DNA from: Enterococcus cecorum DSM 20682 = ATCC 43198
GTDB lineage: Bacteria; Bacillota; Bacilli; Lactobacillales; Enterococcaceae
Direction: 5' to 3'
Assembly: GCF_000407565.1 (NCBI RefSeq)
Contig: NZ_ASWI01000004.1
Location: forward strand, 824,001-888,000
DNA length: 64,000 bases
Shown here: positions 12,082 through 19,384 of the stretch, one piece after another
Position numbering within the stretch: the stretch's first letter is position 1
Layout: the number at the start of each line of letters is the position of its first letter
The notes under the pieces: model-generated
What the model was told of the DNA's origin: nothing
What the model saw: only the letters and a program-made list of their open reading frames with translations
The model's database searches: none
Made by a program: the position numbers and the translations under genes

Positions 12082-12116
12082 AAATAGATTTAAAAATTTC
12101 GCTGTTATTTTGTACA
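12044..12116 (+). repeat. 73-bp direct repeat, copy 1 (Tn917 left end)
   Basis: The first 73 bases of Tn917 recur at 13505-13577 with only a few differences (for example GGGGTCCCGAG versus GAGGTCCCTAG). The two copies flank the erm(B) segment in direct orientation. Confidence 0.9.
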
Positions 12117-12459
12117 TTTAACTTGACGGTGACATCTCTCTATTGTAAGTTATTAGTGGTACAGTTTTCAACCGTTTTAATTATAAAAAAGTGGTGCATT
12201 TTTAAATTGGCACAAACAGGTAACGGTTATTGCAGGTGTATTTCTTATCTATGGGTTTAACATGGATTTTATCATTAAAATCATGAGTATTGTCCGAGAG
12301 TGATTGGTCTTGCGTATGGTTAACCCTAAAGTTATGGAAATAAGACTTAGAAGCAAACTTAAGAGTGTGTTGATAGTGCATTATCTTAAAATTTTGTATA
12401 ATAGGAATTGAAGTTAAATTAGATGCTAAAAATTTGTAATTAAGAAGGAGGGATTCGTC
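12117..12459 (+). promoter_or_regulatory. Tn917 left arm and erm(B) promoter
   Basis: No gene is seen in this stretch between the end repeat and the leader peptide. Near its 3' end lies a consensus -10 TATAAT at 12397-12402; upstream TTGATA (12370-12375) is 21 bases away, so the -35 is not ideal. AAGGAGGG at 12444-12451 is the ribosome site of the leader peptide. A minus-strand open frame through this stretch has no ribosome site and looks accidental. Confidence 0.6.
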
Positions 12460-12543
12460 ATGTTGGTATTCCAAATGCGTAATGTAGATAAAACATCTAC
12501 CGTTTTGAAACAGACTAAAAACAGTGATTACGCAGATAAATAA
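12460..12543 (+). CDS. ermBL: erm(B) leader peptide ErmBL (27 aa)
   Basis: A 27-residue control peptide starting MLVFQMRNVDKTST and ending NSDYADK, with AAGGAGGG 8 bases upstream of its ATG. In the established mechanism a macrolide-bound ribosome stalls at Asp10 of this peptide, which frees the erm(B) ribosome site from an inhibitory RNA hairpin. The peptide is complete up to TAA 12543, so resistance should be inducible rather than constitutive. The 124 bases to erm(B) form the attenuator. Confidence 0.92.
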   Translation: MLVFQMRNVDKTSTVLKQTKNSDYADK

Positions 12544-12667
12544 ATACGTTAGATTAATTCCTACCAGTGACTAATCTTATGACTTTTTAAACAGATAACT
12601 AAAATTACAAACAAATCGTTTAACTTCTGTATTTGTTTATAGATGTAATCACTTCAGGAGAGATTAC
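12544..12667 (+). promoter_or_regulatory. erm(B) translational attenuator
   Basis: Leader RNA between the control peptide and erm(B). It holds AGATTAATT/CTAATCTTATG-type complementary stretches and the erm(B) ribosome site AGGAG at 12656-12660 with nearby AATCACTT/AGATTAC segments able to hide it. I see no large deletion compared with the known inducible arrangement. The exact pairing needs RNA folding. Confidence 0.7.
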
Positions 12668-13405
12668 ATGAACAAAAATATAAAATATTCTCAAAACTTT
12701 TTAACGAGTGAAAAAGTACTCAACCAAATAATAAAACAATTGAATTTAAAAGAAACCGATACCGTTTACGAAATTGGAACAGGTAAAGGGCATTTAACGA
12801 CGAAACTGGCTAAAATAAGTAAACAGGTAACGTCTATTGAATTAGACAGTCATCTATTCAACTTATCGTCAGAAAAATTAAAACTGAATACTCGTGTCAC
12901 TTTAATTCACCAAGATATTCTACAGTTTCAATTCCCTAACAAACAGAGGTATAAAATTGTTGGGAATATTCCTTACCATTTAAGCACACAAATTATTAAA
13001 AAAGTGGTTTTTGAAAGCCGTGCGTCTGACATCTATCTGATTGTTGAAGAAGGATTCTACAAGCGTACCTTGGATATTCACCGAACACTAGGGTTGCTCT
13101 TGCACACTCAAGTCTCGATTCAGCAATTGCTTAAGCTGCCAGCGGAATGCTTTCATCCTAAACCAAAAGTAAACAGTGTCTTAATAAAACTTACCCGCCA
13201 TACCACAGATGTTCCAGATAAATATTGGAAGCTATATACGTACTTTGTTTCAAAATGGGTCAATCGAGAATATCGTCAACTGTTTACTAAAAATCAGTTT
13301 CATCAAGCAATGAAACACGCCAAAGTAAACAATTTAAGTACCATTACTTATGAGCAAGTATTGTCTATTTTTAATAGTTATCTATTATTTAACGGGAGGA
13401 AATAA
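12668..13405 (+). CDS. ermB: 23S rRNA (adenine(2058)-N6)-methyltransferase Erm(B)
   Basis: Dimethylates A2058 of 23S rRNA, giving resistance to macrolides, lincosamides and streptogramin B. The 245-residue protein is full length: [17 protein letters not shown] at the start, AdoMet motif [14 protein letters not shown], and the catalytic NIPYHLS motif at about residues 101-107. A GGAGAG site precedes ATG 12668. Residue 118 reads Arg (FESRASD) where my memory of several plasmid Erm(B) sequences has His; this is a minor variant. It is controlled by the leader peptide upstream and is followed 4 bases later by a 43-codon ORF. Confidence 0.98.
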   Translation: MNKNIKYSQNFLTSEKVLNQIIKQLNLKETDTVYEIGTGKGHLTTKLAKISKQVTSIELDSHLFNLSSEKLKLNTRVTLIHQDILQFQFPNKQRYKIVGNIPYHLSTQIIKKVVFESRASDIYLIVEEGFYKRTLDIHRTLGLLLHTQVSIQQLLKLPAECFHPKPKVNSVLIKLTRHTTDVPDKYWKLYTYFVSKWVNREYRQLFTKNQFHQAMKHAKVNNLSTITYEQVLSIFNSYLLFNGRK

Positions 13406-13409
13406 TTCT

Positions 13410-13541
13410 ATGAGTCGCTTTTTTAAATTTGGAAAGTTACACGTTACTAAAGGGAATGTAGATAAATTATTAGGTATACTACTGACAGCTTCCAAGGAGC
13501 TAAAGAGGTCCCTAGCGCCTACGGGGAATTTGTATCGATAA
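13410..13541 (+). CDS. Short chimeric ORF behind erm(B)
   Basis: A 43-residue frame starting MSRFFKFGKLHVTKGNVDKL, with GGGAGGA 11 bases upstream overlapping the end of erm(B). Its last dozen codons (ending APTGNLYR) and its stop are supplied by the internal copy of the transposon end at 13505. It looks like the front of an older gene truncated when the erm(B) module was joined to the transposon. A product may be made, but no function is evident. Confidence 0.55.
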   Translation: MSRFFKFGKLHVTKGNVDKLLGILLTASKELKRSLAPTGNLYR

Positions 13542-13577
13542 GGAATAGATTTAAAAATTTCGCTGTTATTTTGTACA
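13505..13577 (+). repeat. 73-bp direct repeat, copy 2 (internal third end repeat)
   Basis: Direct repeat of 12044-12116. It contains a slightly diverged copy of the 38-bp terminal repeat in the same orientation as the left end. The segment 13505-17309 would by itself be a complete Tn3-family element without erm(B). Confidence 0.9.
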
Positions 13578-13759
13578 ATAAGGATAAATTTGAATGGTAC
13601 CATAAACGACCGTTTATGGTACCTTTTCATTTTCCTGCTTTTTCTAAATGTTTTTTAAGTAAATCAAGTACCAAAATCCGTTCCTTTTTCATAGTTCCTA
13701 TATAGTTATACTTAATGAGTTATGGTACATTTAAATTATAAAATTAAGGAGGTTTTTTT
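13578..13759 (+). promoter_or_regulatory. Putative res site and tnpR promoter region
   Basis: Non-coding stretch just upstream of the resolvase gene, where Tn3-family elements keep their res site. It contains a strong 13-bp inverted repeat (GGTACCATAAACG 13596-13608 and its complement 13611-13623) separated by 2 bases and followed by T-rich sequence, which could be a resolvase subsite or a terminator for erm(B). Related TGGTAC(C) motifs recur at 13666 and 13722. A TATACT hexamer at 13707-13712 is a possible -10. AAGGAGG precedes tnpR. Confidence 0.6.
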
Positions 13760-14314
13760 ATGATTTTTGGCTATGCTCGAGTGAGTACGGATGATCAAAA
13801 TCTTAGTTTACAAATTGATGCACTTACTCATTATGGAATTGATAAATTATTTCAAGAAAAAGTAACTGGTGCGAAAAAAGACCGACCGCAATTAGAAGAA
13901 ATGATCAACCTACTACGTGAAGGAGATTCTGTTGTCATTTACAAGTTAGATCGAATTTCACGATCAACTAAACATTTGATTGAACTTTCTGAATTATTTG
14001 AAGAACTTAGTGTCAATTTTATATCTATTCAAGATAACGTAGATACTTCAACGTCTATGGGAAGATTCTTTTTCCGAGTTATGGCTAGTTTAGCAGAACT
14101 GGAACGGGATATTATTATTGAACGAACTAACTCTGGTCTTAAGGCAGCCAGAGTCCGAGGAAAAAAAGGGGGCCGTCCAAGTAAAGGTAAGCTATCAATT
14201 GATTTAGCTTTAAAAATGTATGACAGCAAAGAGTATTCTATTCGTCAAATTCTTGATGCCTCTAAATTAAGCAAAACAACCTTTTACCGTTACCTCAATA
14301 AAAGGAATGCTTAA
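13760..14314 (+). CDS. tnpR: Tn917 resolvase (serine recombinase)
   Basis: Resolves the cointegrate formed during Tn3-type replicative transposition by recombination at res. The 184-residue protein has the catalytic serine in GYARVSTDDQN (Ser9), conserved arginines in YKLDRISRSTKHLIEL, the ERDIIIERT helix and a C-terminal helix-turn-helix (GRPSKGK to KTTFYRYLNK). ATG 13760 has AAGGAGG 8 bases upstream. It ends 3 bases before tnpA. Confidence 0.96.
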   Translation: MIFGYARVSTDDQNLSLQIDALTHYGIDKLFQEKVTGAKKDRPQLEEMINLLREGDSVVIYKLDRISRSTKHLIELSELFEELSVNFISIQDNVDTSTSMGRFFFRVMASLAELERDIIIERTNSGLKAARVRGKKGGRPSKGKLSIDLALKMYDSKEYSIRQILDASKLSKTTFYRYLNKRNA

Positions 14315-14317
14315 GAT

Positions 14318-17236
14318 ATGGCTATGAAAAGAATTTTAACTACTTCACAGCGTGAACAACTTCTTTCTGTAGACCACTTATCAGAAGAGGATTTTAAAGC
14401 GTATTTTAGTTTTTCTGATTATGATCTGGAGGTTATTAATCAACACCGTGGAAAGGTCAATAAACTAGGATTTGCGATACAACTTTGTTTGGCCCGGTAT
14501 CCTGGGTGTTCTTTAAGTAATTGGCCGATTAAATCAACCAGACTAACTTCTTATGTGAGTCGACAGCTCCATCTTGATGCAATTGATTTAAATTCATATG
14601 ATCATAGAAATACACGTGCAAATCACTTCAACGAGATCTTAGAAGTATTCAACTATCATCGATTCGGTAGTGCTAATACACAAAAACAGTTAATAGAATA
14701 TTTAATTGAACTAGCTTTAGAAAATGATGACTCTATCTATCTAATGAAAAAAACAATTGATTTCTTAACTCGAAAAAGAATTATTTTTCCATCTATAGCT
14801 ACACTTGAAGACATTATAAGCCGCTGTCGAGATAAAGCAGAAAACAACTTATTTTCAATATTGCTCTGTTCATTAACAGATATACAAATTGAAAAACTAG
14901 AGAGTTTGTTTCAAATTTATGAAGAGACGAAAATAACTAAACTCGCTTGGCTAAAAGACATTCCAGGTAAGGCAAATCCAGAAAGCTTTATGAGTATTTG
15001 TAAAAAAGTGGAAGTGATTGCTTCCATGGGACTCGGGACAATTAATGTCTCCCATATTAATCGGAACAGGTTTCTTCAGCTAGCTAGACTAGGGGAAAAT
15101 TATGATGCATATGACTTCTCCCGTTTTGAGCTTGAAAAAAGATACTCTTTACTTATTGCTTTTTTAGTCAATCATCATCAATATCTGATCGATCAACTGA
15201 TTGAGATTAATGACCGCATTTTAGCAAGTATTAAACGCAAAGGGACACGTGATTCACAAGAACAGTTAAAAGAAAAAGGAAAATTGGCTACTAAAAAATT
15301 GGAACATTATGCTTCTTTAATTGATGCTCTTCACTTTGCAAAAGATAATGATAGTAATCCTTTTGACGAAATTGAACGAATCATGCCTTGGGAAGATTTA
15401 GTACAAGATGGAGAAGAAGCTAAAAAAATTACAGGTAATAAAAATCATGGCTATTTAGAAATGGTTCGAAATAAAGCTAATTACCTCCGAAGATACACGC
15501 CAATGTTATTGAGGACCCTTTCGTTCAAAGCAACTCCGGCAGCAAATCCAGTCCTCATGGCCCTAACTCAACTAACTGATTTACACAATAGTGGTAAAAG
15601 AAAAATACCGGCAGATACTTCTACTGATTTTGTGAGTAAAAAATGGAAAAGCCTTGTTCGGCCAGAAGAGGGGAAAATAGATCGGTCTTACTATGAGTTA
15701 GTAGCTTTCACCGAGCTAAAGAACAATATTCGATCAGGAGATATTTCAGTTGAAGGAAGTATGATCCATCGAAATATTGATGATTACTTAGTTGATTTAT
15801 CTGCTTGTATTGATTCAGAAACTATTCCAGACACGTTTGAGGACTATTTAAAGGATCGGGAAATAATTTTAGATTTACAGCTTCAATTTTATTCGACAGT
15901 TGATAAGAGAATTTCAAGAGCAAACCTTAAAAAGTTGGAAAAAGTTACACCTAGCGAAGCAGAAATATATAGAAAAAAACTTTATTCAATAATTCCTAAG
16001 ATAAGGCTTAGTGATCTTTTAATTGAGGTGGACAGTTGGACCAACTTTTCACAAGAATTTAGTCATGATTCTACAGGGAAACCGCCGAGTGAACAAGAAA
16101 GAAAAATTATTTTTGCTGCTTTGCTGGGTTTAGGGATGAATATTGGTCTTGAAAAAATGGCCCAATCAACTCCTGGAATTTCTTATTCTCAGTTAGCCAA
16201 TGCCAAACAATGGCGCTTTTATAAAGAAGCTCTGACTCGTGCTCAATCTGTTTTGGTTAATTATCAGTTAAAGCTTCCTGTTGCAGACTTTTGGGGTGAA
16301 GGAAAAACCACTGCTTCAGACGGAATGCGCGTCCCAGTGGGCGTCTCAGCTCTAAAATCCGATGTTAATCCACATTACAAAAGTATGGAAAAAGGAGCTA
16401 CAATGATTCGATCAATAAATGATAGGCATACGACTCATCATATCGAGGTTGCTTCAACTAATACAAGGGAAGCTACTCATACCCTTGATGGCCTACTTTA
16501 TCATGAAACAGATCTAGATATTGAGGAACATTTTACTGATACAAATGGGTATTCTGATCAGGTGTTTGGAATGACCGCATTACTAGGCTTTGATTTTGAA
16601 CCTCGCATCAGAAATATAAAAAAATCACAATTATTTTCTATCAAATCACCTTCCTACTACCCTAACTTATCAGAAGATATAAGCGGAAAAATCAATGTAA
16701 AAATTATTGAAGAAAACTATGATGAAATTAAACGAATCGCCTATTCGATTCAAACAGGAAAAGTATCTAGTTCTTTACTATTAGGAAAGCTAGGCTCATA
16801 CGCACGTAAGAATAGAGTAGCTCTTGCACTGAGAGAACTAGGTCGCATTGAAAAGAGCATTTTTATGATAGATTATATTACAGATAGTGAGCTACGGCGA
16901 AGGATCACTCATGGACTAAATAAGACAGAAGCGATTAATGCTTTAGCTAGAGAACTATTTTTTGGGCGACGCGGAAAATTTATGGAGCGCGATATTCGCC
17001 GACAACTTCAAAGTGCTAGTGCGCTTAATGTGTTAATAAATGCAATAAGTATATGGAACGCCGTCTACTTACAAGCAGCTTATAATTATCTCGTCAAAAT
17101 AGATCCCGAAGTAACTAAGTATATGAAGCATGTATCTCCTATTAATTGGGAGCATATCACTTTTCTTGGAGAGTATAAATTTGACTTGTTATCTATTCCT
17201 AAACACTTAAGAGAATTGAATATAAAAAATAAATAG
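14318..17236 (+). CDS. tnpA: Tn917 transposase (Tn3 family)
   Basis: DDE transposase that makes replicative cointegrates through the 38-bp ends. The 972-residue frame is uninterrupted, the normal size for Tn3-family TnpA. N-terminal DNA-binding part MKRILTTSQREQLL; C-terminal catalytic part with ASDGMRVPVG and FTDTNGYSDQVFG providing DDE-type acidic residues, and a later LRELGRIEKS helix carrying the Glu. ATG 14318 is nearest to AAAGGA; ATG 14324 is also possible. The stop is 35 bases before the right terminal repeat. Confidence 0.96.
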   Translation: MAMKRILTTSQREQLLSVDHLSEEDFKAYFSFSDYDLEVINQHRGKVNKLGFAIQLCLARYPGCSLSNWPIKSTRLTSYVSRQLHLDAIDLNSYDHRNTRANHFNEILEVFNYHRFGSANTQKQLIEYLIELALENDDSIYLMKKTIDFLTRKRIIFPSIATLEDIISRCRDKAENNLFSILLCSLTDIQIEKLESLFQIYEETKITKLAWLKDIPGKANPESFMSICKKVEVIASMGLGTINVSHINRNRFLQLARLGENYDAYDFSRFELEKRYSLLIAFLVNHHQYLIDQLIEINDRILASIKRKGTRDSQEQLKEKGKLATKKLEHYASLIDALHFAKDNDSNPFDEIERIMPWEDLVQDGEEAKKITGNKNHGYLEMVRNKANYLRRYTPMLLRTLSFKATPAANPVLMALTQLTDLHNSGKRKIPADTSTDFVSKKWKSLVRPEEGKIDRSYYELVAFTELKNNIRSGDISVEGSMIHRNIDDYLVDLSACIDSETIPDTFEDYLKDREIILDLQLQFYSTVDKRISRANLKKLEKVTPSEAEIYRKKLYSIIPKIRLSDLLIEVDSWTNFSQEFSHDSTGKPPSEQERKIIFAALLGLGMNIGLEKMAQSTPGISYSQLANAKQWRFYKEALTRAQSVLVNYQLKLPVADFWGEGKTTASDGMRVPVGVSALKSDVNPHYKSMEKGATMIRSINDRHTTHHIEVASTNTREATHTLDGLLYHETDLDIEEHFTDTNGYSDQVFGMTALLGFDFEPRIRNIKKSQLFSIKSPSYYPNLSEDISGKINVKIIEENYDEIKRIAYSIQTGKVSSSLLLGKLGSYARKNRVALALRELGRIEKSIFMIDYITDSELRRRITHGLNKTEAINALARELFFGRRGKFMERDIRRQLQSASALNVLINAISIWNAVYLQAAYNYLVKIDPEVTKYMKHVSPINWEHITFLGEYKFDLLSIPKHLRELNIKNK

Positions 17237-17271
17237 GCCTTGAAACATTGGTTTAGTGGGAATTTGTACCC

Positions 17272-17309
17272 CTTATCGATACAAATTCCCACTAAGCGCT
17301 CGGGACCCC
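17272..17309 (-). repeat. Tn917 right terminal inverted repeat (38 bp)
   Basis: Mirror of 12044-12081, ending AAGCGCTCGGGACCCC. The base after it starts the second TATAA copy. Confidence 0.95.
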
Positions 17310-17314
17310 TATAA
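17310..17314. repeat. Tn917 target-site duplication, right copy
   Basis: TATAA directly after the right end; identical to 12039-12043. Confidence 0.95.
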
Positions 17315-17324
17315 GAAAAATTTT

Positions 17325-17360
17325 TACCAGCTTGAGTTTGATTTTGAGCTGGTATTTTTT
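17325..17360 (+). terminator. murC: Original murC terminator, now separated by Tn917
   Basis: Arms TACCAGCT (17325-17332) and AGCTGGTA (17347-17354) with a T run behind. With the transposon removed it would lie about 10 bases after the murC stop codon. It now ends transcription leaving the right side of Tn917. Confidence 0.8.
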
Positions 17361-17382
17361 ATTTTAAATTCAAGTATCAAAC

Positions 17383-17411
17383 TTGCACTTTTCTCTAGAT
17401 TTGATTAAAAT
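17383..17411 (+). promoter_or_regulatory. Promoter of the MaoC-like gene
   Basis: -35 TTGCAC (17383-17388), 17-base spacer, -10 TAAAAT (17406-17411), about 30 bases before the TTG start. Confidence 0.65.
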
Positions 17412-17442
17412 AATTGTAATGAAATATTTGGAGGAATGAAAT

Positions 17443-17925
17443 TTGAATATTGGTAAACCTAGAAAGCTTGGTAAAACAATTGAGGAGATAGAAGAGGGCG
17501 ATTCGTTATCATTAACCGAATCTATCGAAGACCAGCAACTCTTACTATACTTAGGACTTACAAATGATGCGAATCCATTGTTTATTCAACATGACTATGC
17601 ACAACAAACGGAATTTGAAAGACCAATCGTGCCTATGGTGATGTTAAGCGGCATTATTGCGAGTGCGATTTCTAAGCATTTGCCTGGTCCGGGATCACAT
17701 ATTGTGAATTTCTCAATGAATTTAATCGAGCCTATTTATCATTATGAAACTTTGACCTTTAATTTTGAGGTAATCAAGGTGGACAAGATGAAAAATGTCG
17801 TAACCATTTCTGTTGAAGGAAATAATCAAGAAGGTAATCGCGTACTCGATTCAGTCGTTATGGTTCAGCCGCCATTGATTATTCATCCAGATCTAGAAAA
17901 TCAAGCGGAAATGGTTAATGAATAA
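17443..17925 (+). CDS. MaoC-like hot-dog fold protein, catalytic His replaced
   Basis: A 160-residue protein of the MaoC/(R)-specific enoyl-CoA hydratase fold. The signature loop reads NDANPLFIQHDYA: the Asp and Asn-Pro are kept, but the position of the usual catalytic His (DxNPxH) is Phe. Hydratase activity is therefore doubtful, unless the His three residues later takes over. The start is TTG 17443 with GGAGG 9 bases upstream; the nearby ATG at 17436 leads to a stop after six codons. The next gene follows 25 bases later. Confidence 0.75.
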   Translation: MNIGKPRKLGKTIEEIEEGDSLSLTESIEDQQLLLYLGLTNDANPLFIQHDYAQQTEFERPIVPMVMLSGIIASAISKHLPGPGSHIVNFSMNLIEPIYHYETLTFNFEVIKVDKMKNVVTISVEGNNQEGNRVLDSVVMVQPPLIIHPDLENQAEMVNE

Positions 17926-17950
17926 TAATTTATGAAATGAGGGTGAAATT

Positions 17951-18622
17951 ATGAATCAGGAATTTACTACAACTACTGGATTAAATCGATTTTTTGCAAA
18001 AGTATATGGCATTTTTGGTGTAGGACTTGCCATTAGTGCACTTGCTGCTTATCTTTGTTCAACTGTTTTTGTCAATCAGTTTCTAGCTACTGTCAACCAA
18101 ATGACTTTTATCTTATTTTGGGTTTTTGAAATTGTCTTGGTCTTAGTAATTGGTCGTCAAGCTTTTAAAAATCCAGCTTTGACGTTAGCCGGTTTTATTG
18201 TTTATTCACTATTAAATGGAGTGACGCTCTCTGTTACTTTATTGGTGTATGACTTTGGTACAGTGACGTCGGCATTTGCAGCTAGTTCTTTAACCTTTAT
18301 TACAATGGCTGTCTTTGGTATCTTTACTAAGAGAGATTTATCCGGCATTGCACGTGCGTTATATTCTTTTTTAATTGGTGCATTGGTGGTCATCTTAGTC
18401 AATATTTTTATGCAAAGTAGTGCCGTTGACTATTTTATTTCTTTTGTACTTGTCATTATCTTTAGTGGTTTGACTGCTTATGATAATCAACGTATTCGTG
18501 AAGCTTATTTTAGCTATCAAATGGAAAATGATTTTGGTATTGCTACTTTTATGGCATTAAATCTATATCTTGACTTCATCAATTTATTCTTAGCATTTAT
18601 TCGCATTTTTGCTAGGGATTAA
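17951..18622 (+). CDS. Bax inhibitor-1/YccA family membrane protein
   Basis: A 223-residue integral membrane protein with about seven hydrophobic segments, matching the bacterial BI-1 (TMBIM) family: a short N-terminal tail (TTTTGLNRFFAKVYGIFG) and the conserved GLTAYDNQRIREAY loop near the C terminus, followed by LNLYLDFINLFLAFIRIF. Relatives act as pH-sensitive calcium leaks or interact with membrane protease FtsH; the role here is unknown. GAGGGTG precedes the ATG. A strong terminator follows. Confidence 0.88.
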   Translation: MNQEFTTTTGLNRFFAKVYGIFGVGLAISALAAYLCSTVFVNQFLATVNQMTFILFWVFEIVLVLVIGRQAFKNPALTLAGFIVYSLLNGVTLSVTLLVYDFGTVTSAFAASSLTFITMAVFGIFTKRDLSGIARALYSFLIGALVVILVNIFMQSSAVDYFISFVLVIIFSGLTAYDNQRIREAYFSYQMENDFGIATFMALNLYLDFINLFLAFIRIFARD

Positions 18623-18643
18623 TATTTAGTCAATAAAAAATTT

Positions 18644-18679
18644 AAGCATCAAGACAATTTGTTTTGATGCTTTTTTTTT
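18644..18679 (+). terminator. Terminator after the BI-1 gene
   Basis: Arms AAGCATCAA (18644-18652) and TTGATGCTT (18664-18672) with nine Ts. It runs right up to the ribosome site of the next gene, so that gene must rely on read-through or a promoter within the terminator region. Confidence 0.85.
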
Positions 18680-18690
18680 GGAGGGATAGG

Positions 18691-19245
18691 ATGACGACTT
18701 CAACTAAATACCAGTTAGAAGCTGCCTTAAAAAAATATTTATTAAAGAAGCCATTAGATAAAATTACCATTCATGATTTAACCGAAGAATGCGGGATTAG
18801 TCGCATGGCTTTTTATTATCACTTTAAAGATATTTATGATTTAGTAGAATGGGCTTGTATAGAAGATGCCAAACGTGCGCTTAACGGGAAGAAAACGAAA
18901 GATACTTGGCAAGCAGGCCTACTAGATATCTTTGCTACGATTTATGAAAATAAGCCGTTTATCATGAATGCTTACCACTCCATTAATCGCGAGCAATTAG
19001 AAACGTTTCTATATCAGCGTACATTTGAATTACTTTATGATGTTGTCGAGTCACAAGTGAAAGATCATCAAATTTCAAAAAGTGATCAAGAATTCATCGC
19101 CCAATTTTACAAATATAGTTTTGTTGGTTTAGTTCTTGAATGGATTAATCAGGGAATGACTGCAGATTATCGTCCCTTAGCTGAAAAAATGATTACCTTA
19201 ATGGAAGGGGCCATCGATACAGCCATCAACAAATTTGAAAAATAG
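18691..19245 (+). CDS. TetR/AcrR family regulator
   Basis: A 184-residue regulator with a TetR-type N-terminal helix-turn-helix (DKITIHDLTEECGISRMAFYYHFKD). The C-terminal part resembles the DhaS/TetR_C_8 subgroup (YSFVGLVLEWINQGM). ATG 18691 follows GGAGGGATAGG; the longer frame from 18664 lies inside the terminator and is not used. It stands directly before the oleate hydratase gene on the same strand, so control of that gene by fatty acids is a reasonable inference. Confidence 0.85.
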   Translation: MTTSTKYQLEAALKKYLLKKPLDKITIHDLTEECGISRMAFYYHFKDIYDLVEWACIEDAKRALNGKKTKDTWQAGLLDIFATIYENKPFIMNAYHSINREQLETFLYQRTFELLYDVVESQVKDHQISKSDQEFIAQFYKYSFVGLVLEWINQGMTADYRPLAEKMITLMEGAIDTAINKFEK

Positions 19246-19384
19246 CAAAAATTTTATCAATCTTGTTATATTGTAAACTATTTAGTTCAAAAAATTTTAT
19301 CATTCAAGCTAAATTGTAAATGGTTTCTCTTTTTTAATCGCGTTATAATGAACTTGTGAAATGATTAGAAAAGAGGTCATGGAT
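19246..19384 (+). promoter_or_regulatory. Oleate hydratase promoter with possible TetR operator
   Basis: -10 TATAAT at 19344-19349 without a good -35. Upstream AACTATTTAGTT (19276-19287) is a 5-2-5 inverted repeat, and ATTGTAAA occurs twice (19270-19277 and 19313-19320). These are candidate binding sites for the upstream TetR-type regulator; this is inference from position. Confidence 0.4.

Larger units (their letters stand above)
12044..17309 (+). mobile_element. Tn917 (Tn3-family transposon with erm(B)), complete
   Basis: A 5,266-bp element bounded by 38-bp inverted repeats (12044-12081 and 17272-17309, outer ends GGGGTCCCGAGCGC and its complement) and a TATAA duplication. Contents: erm(B) leader peptide, erm(B), a short ORF, an internal third copy of the end repeat, a res-like region, resolvase tnpR and transposase tnpA. 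This matches the known layout of Tn917 of Enterococcus. All genes look intact, so it is probably active. It reads in the same direction as murC and confers MLS-B resistance. Confidence 0.96.

Noticed and set aside
12202-12474. 90-codon minus-strand frame in the left arm of Tn917
   Set aside because: No ribosome site, runs through the erm(B) promoter and leader start, and has AT-rich low-information composition; it is a chance frame.
13596-13623. Strong palindrome upstream of tnpR as a second insertion or integron site
   Set aside because: Its position fits the res site or erm(B) terminator of Tn917; no sign of other mobile ends there.
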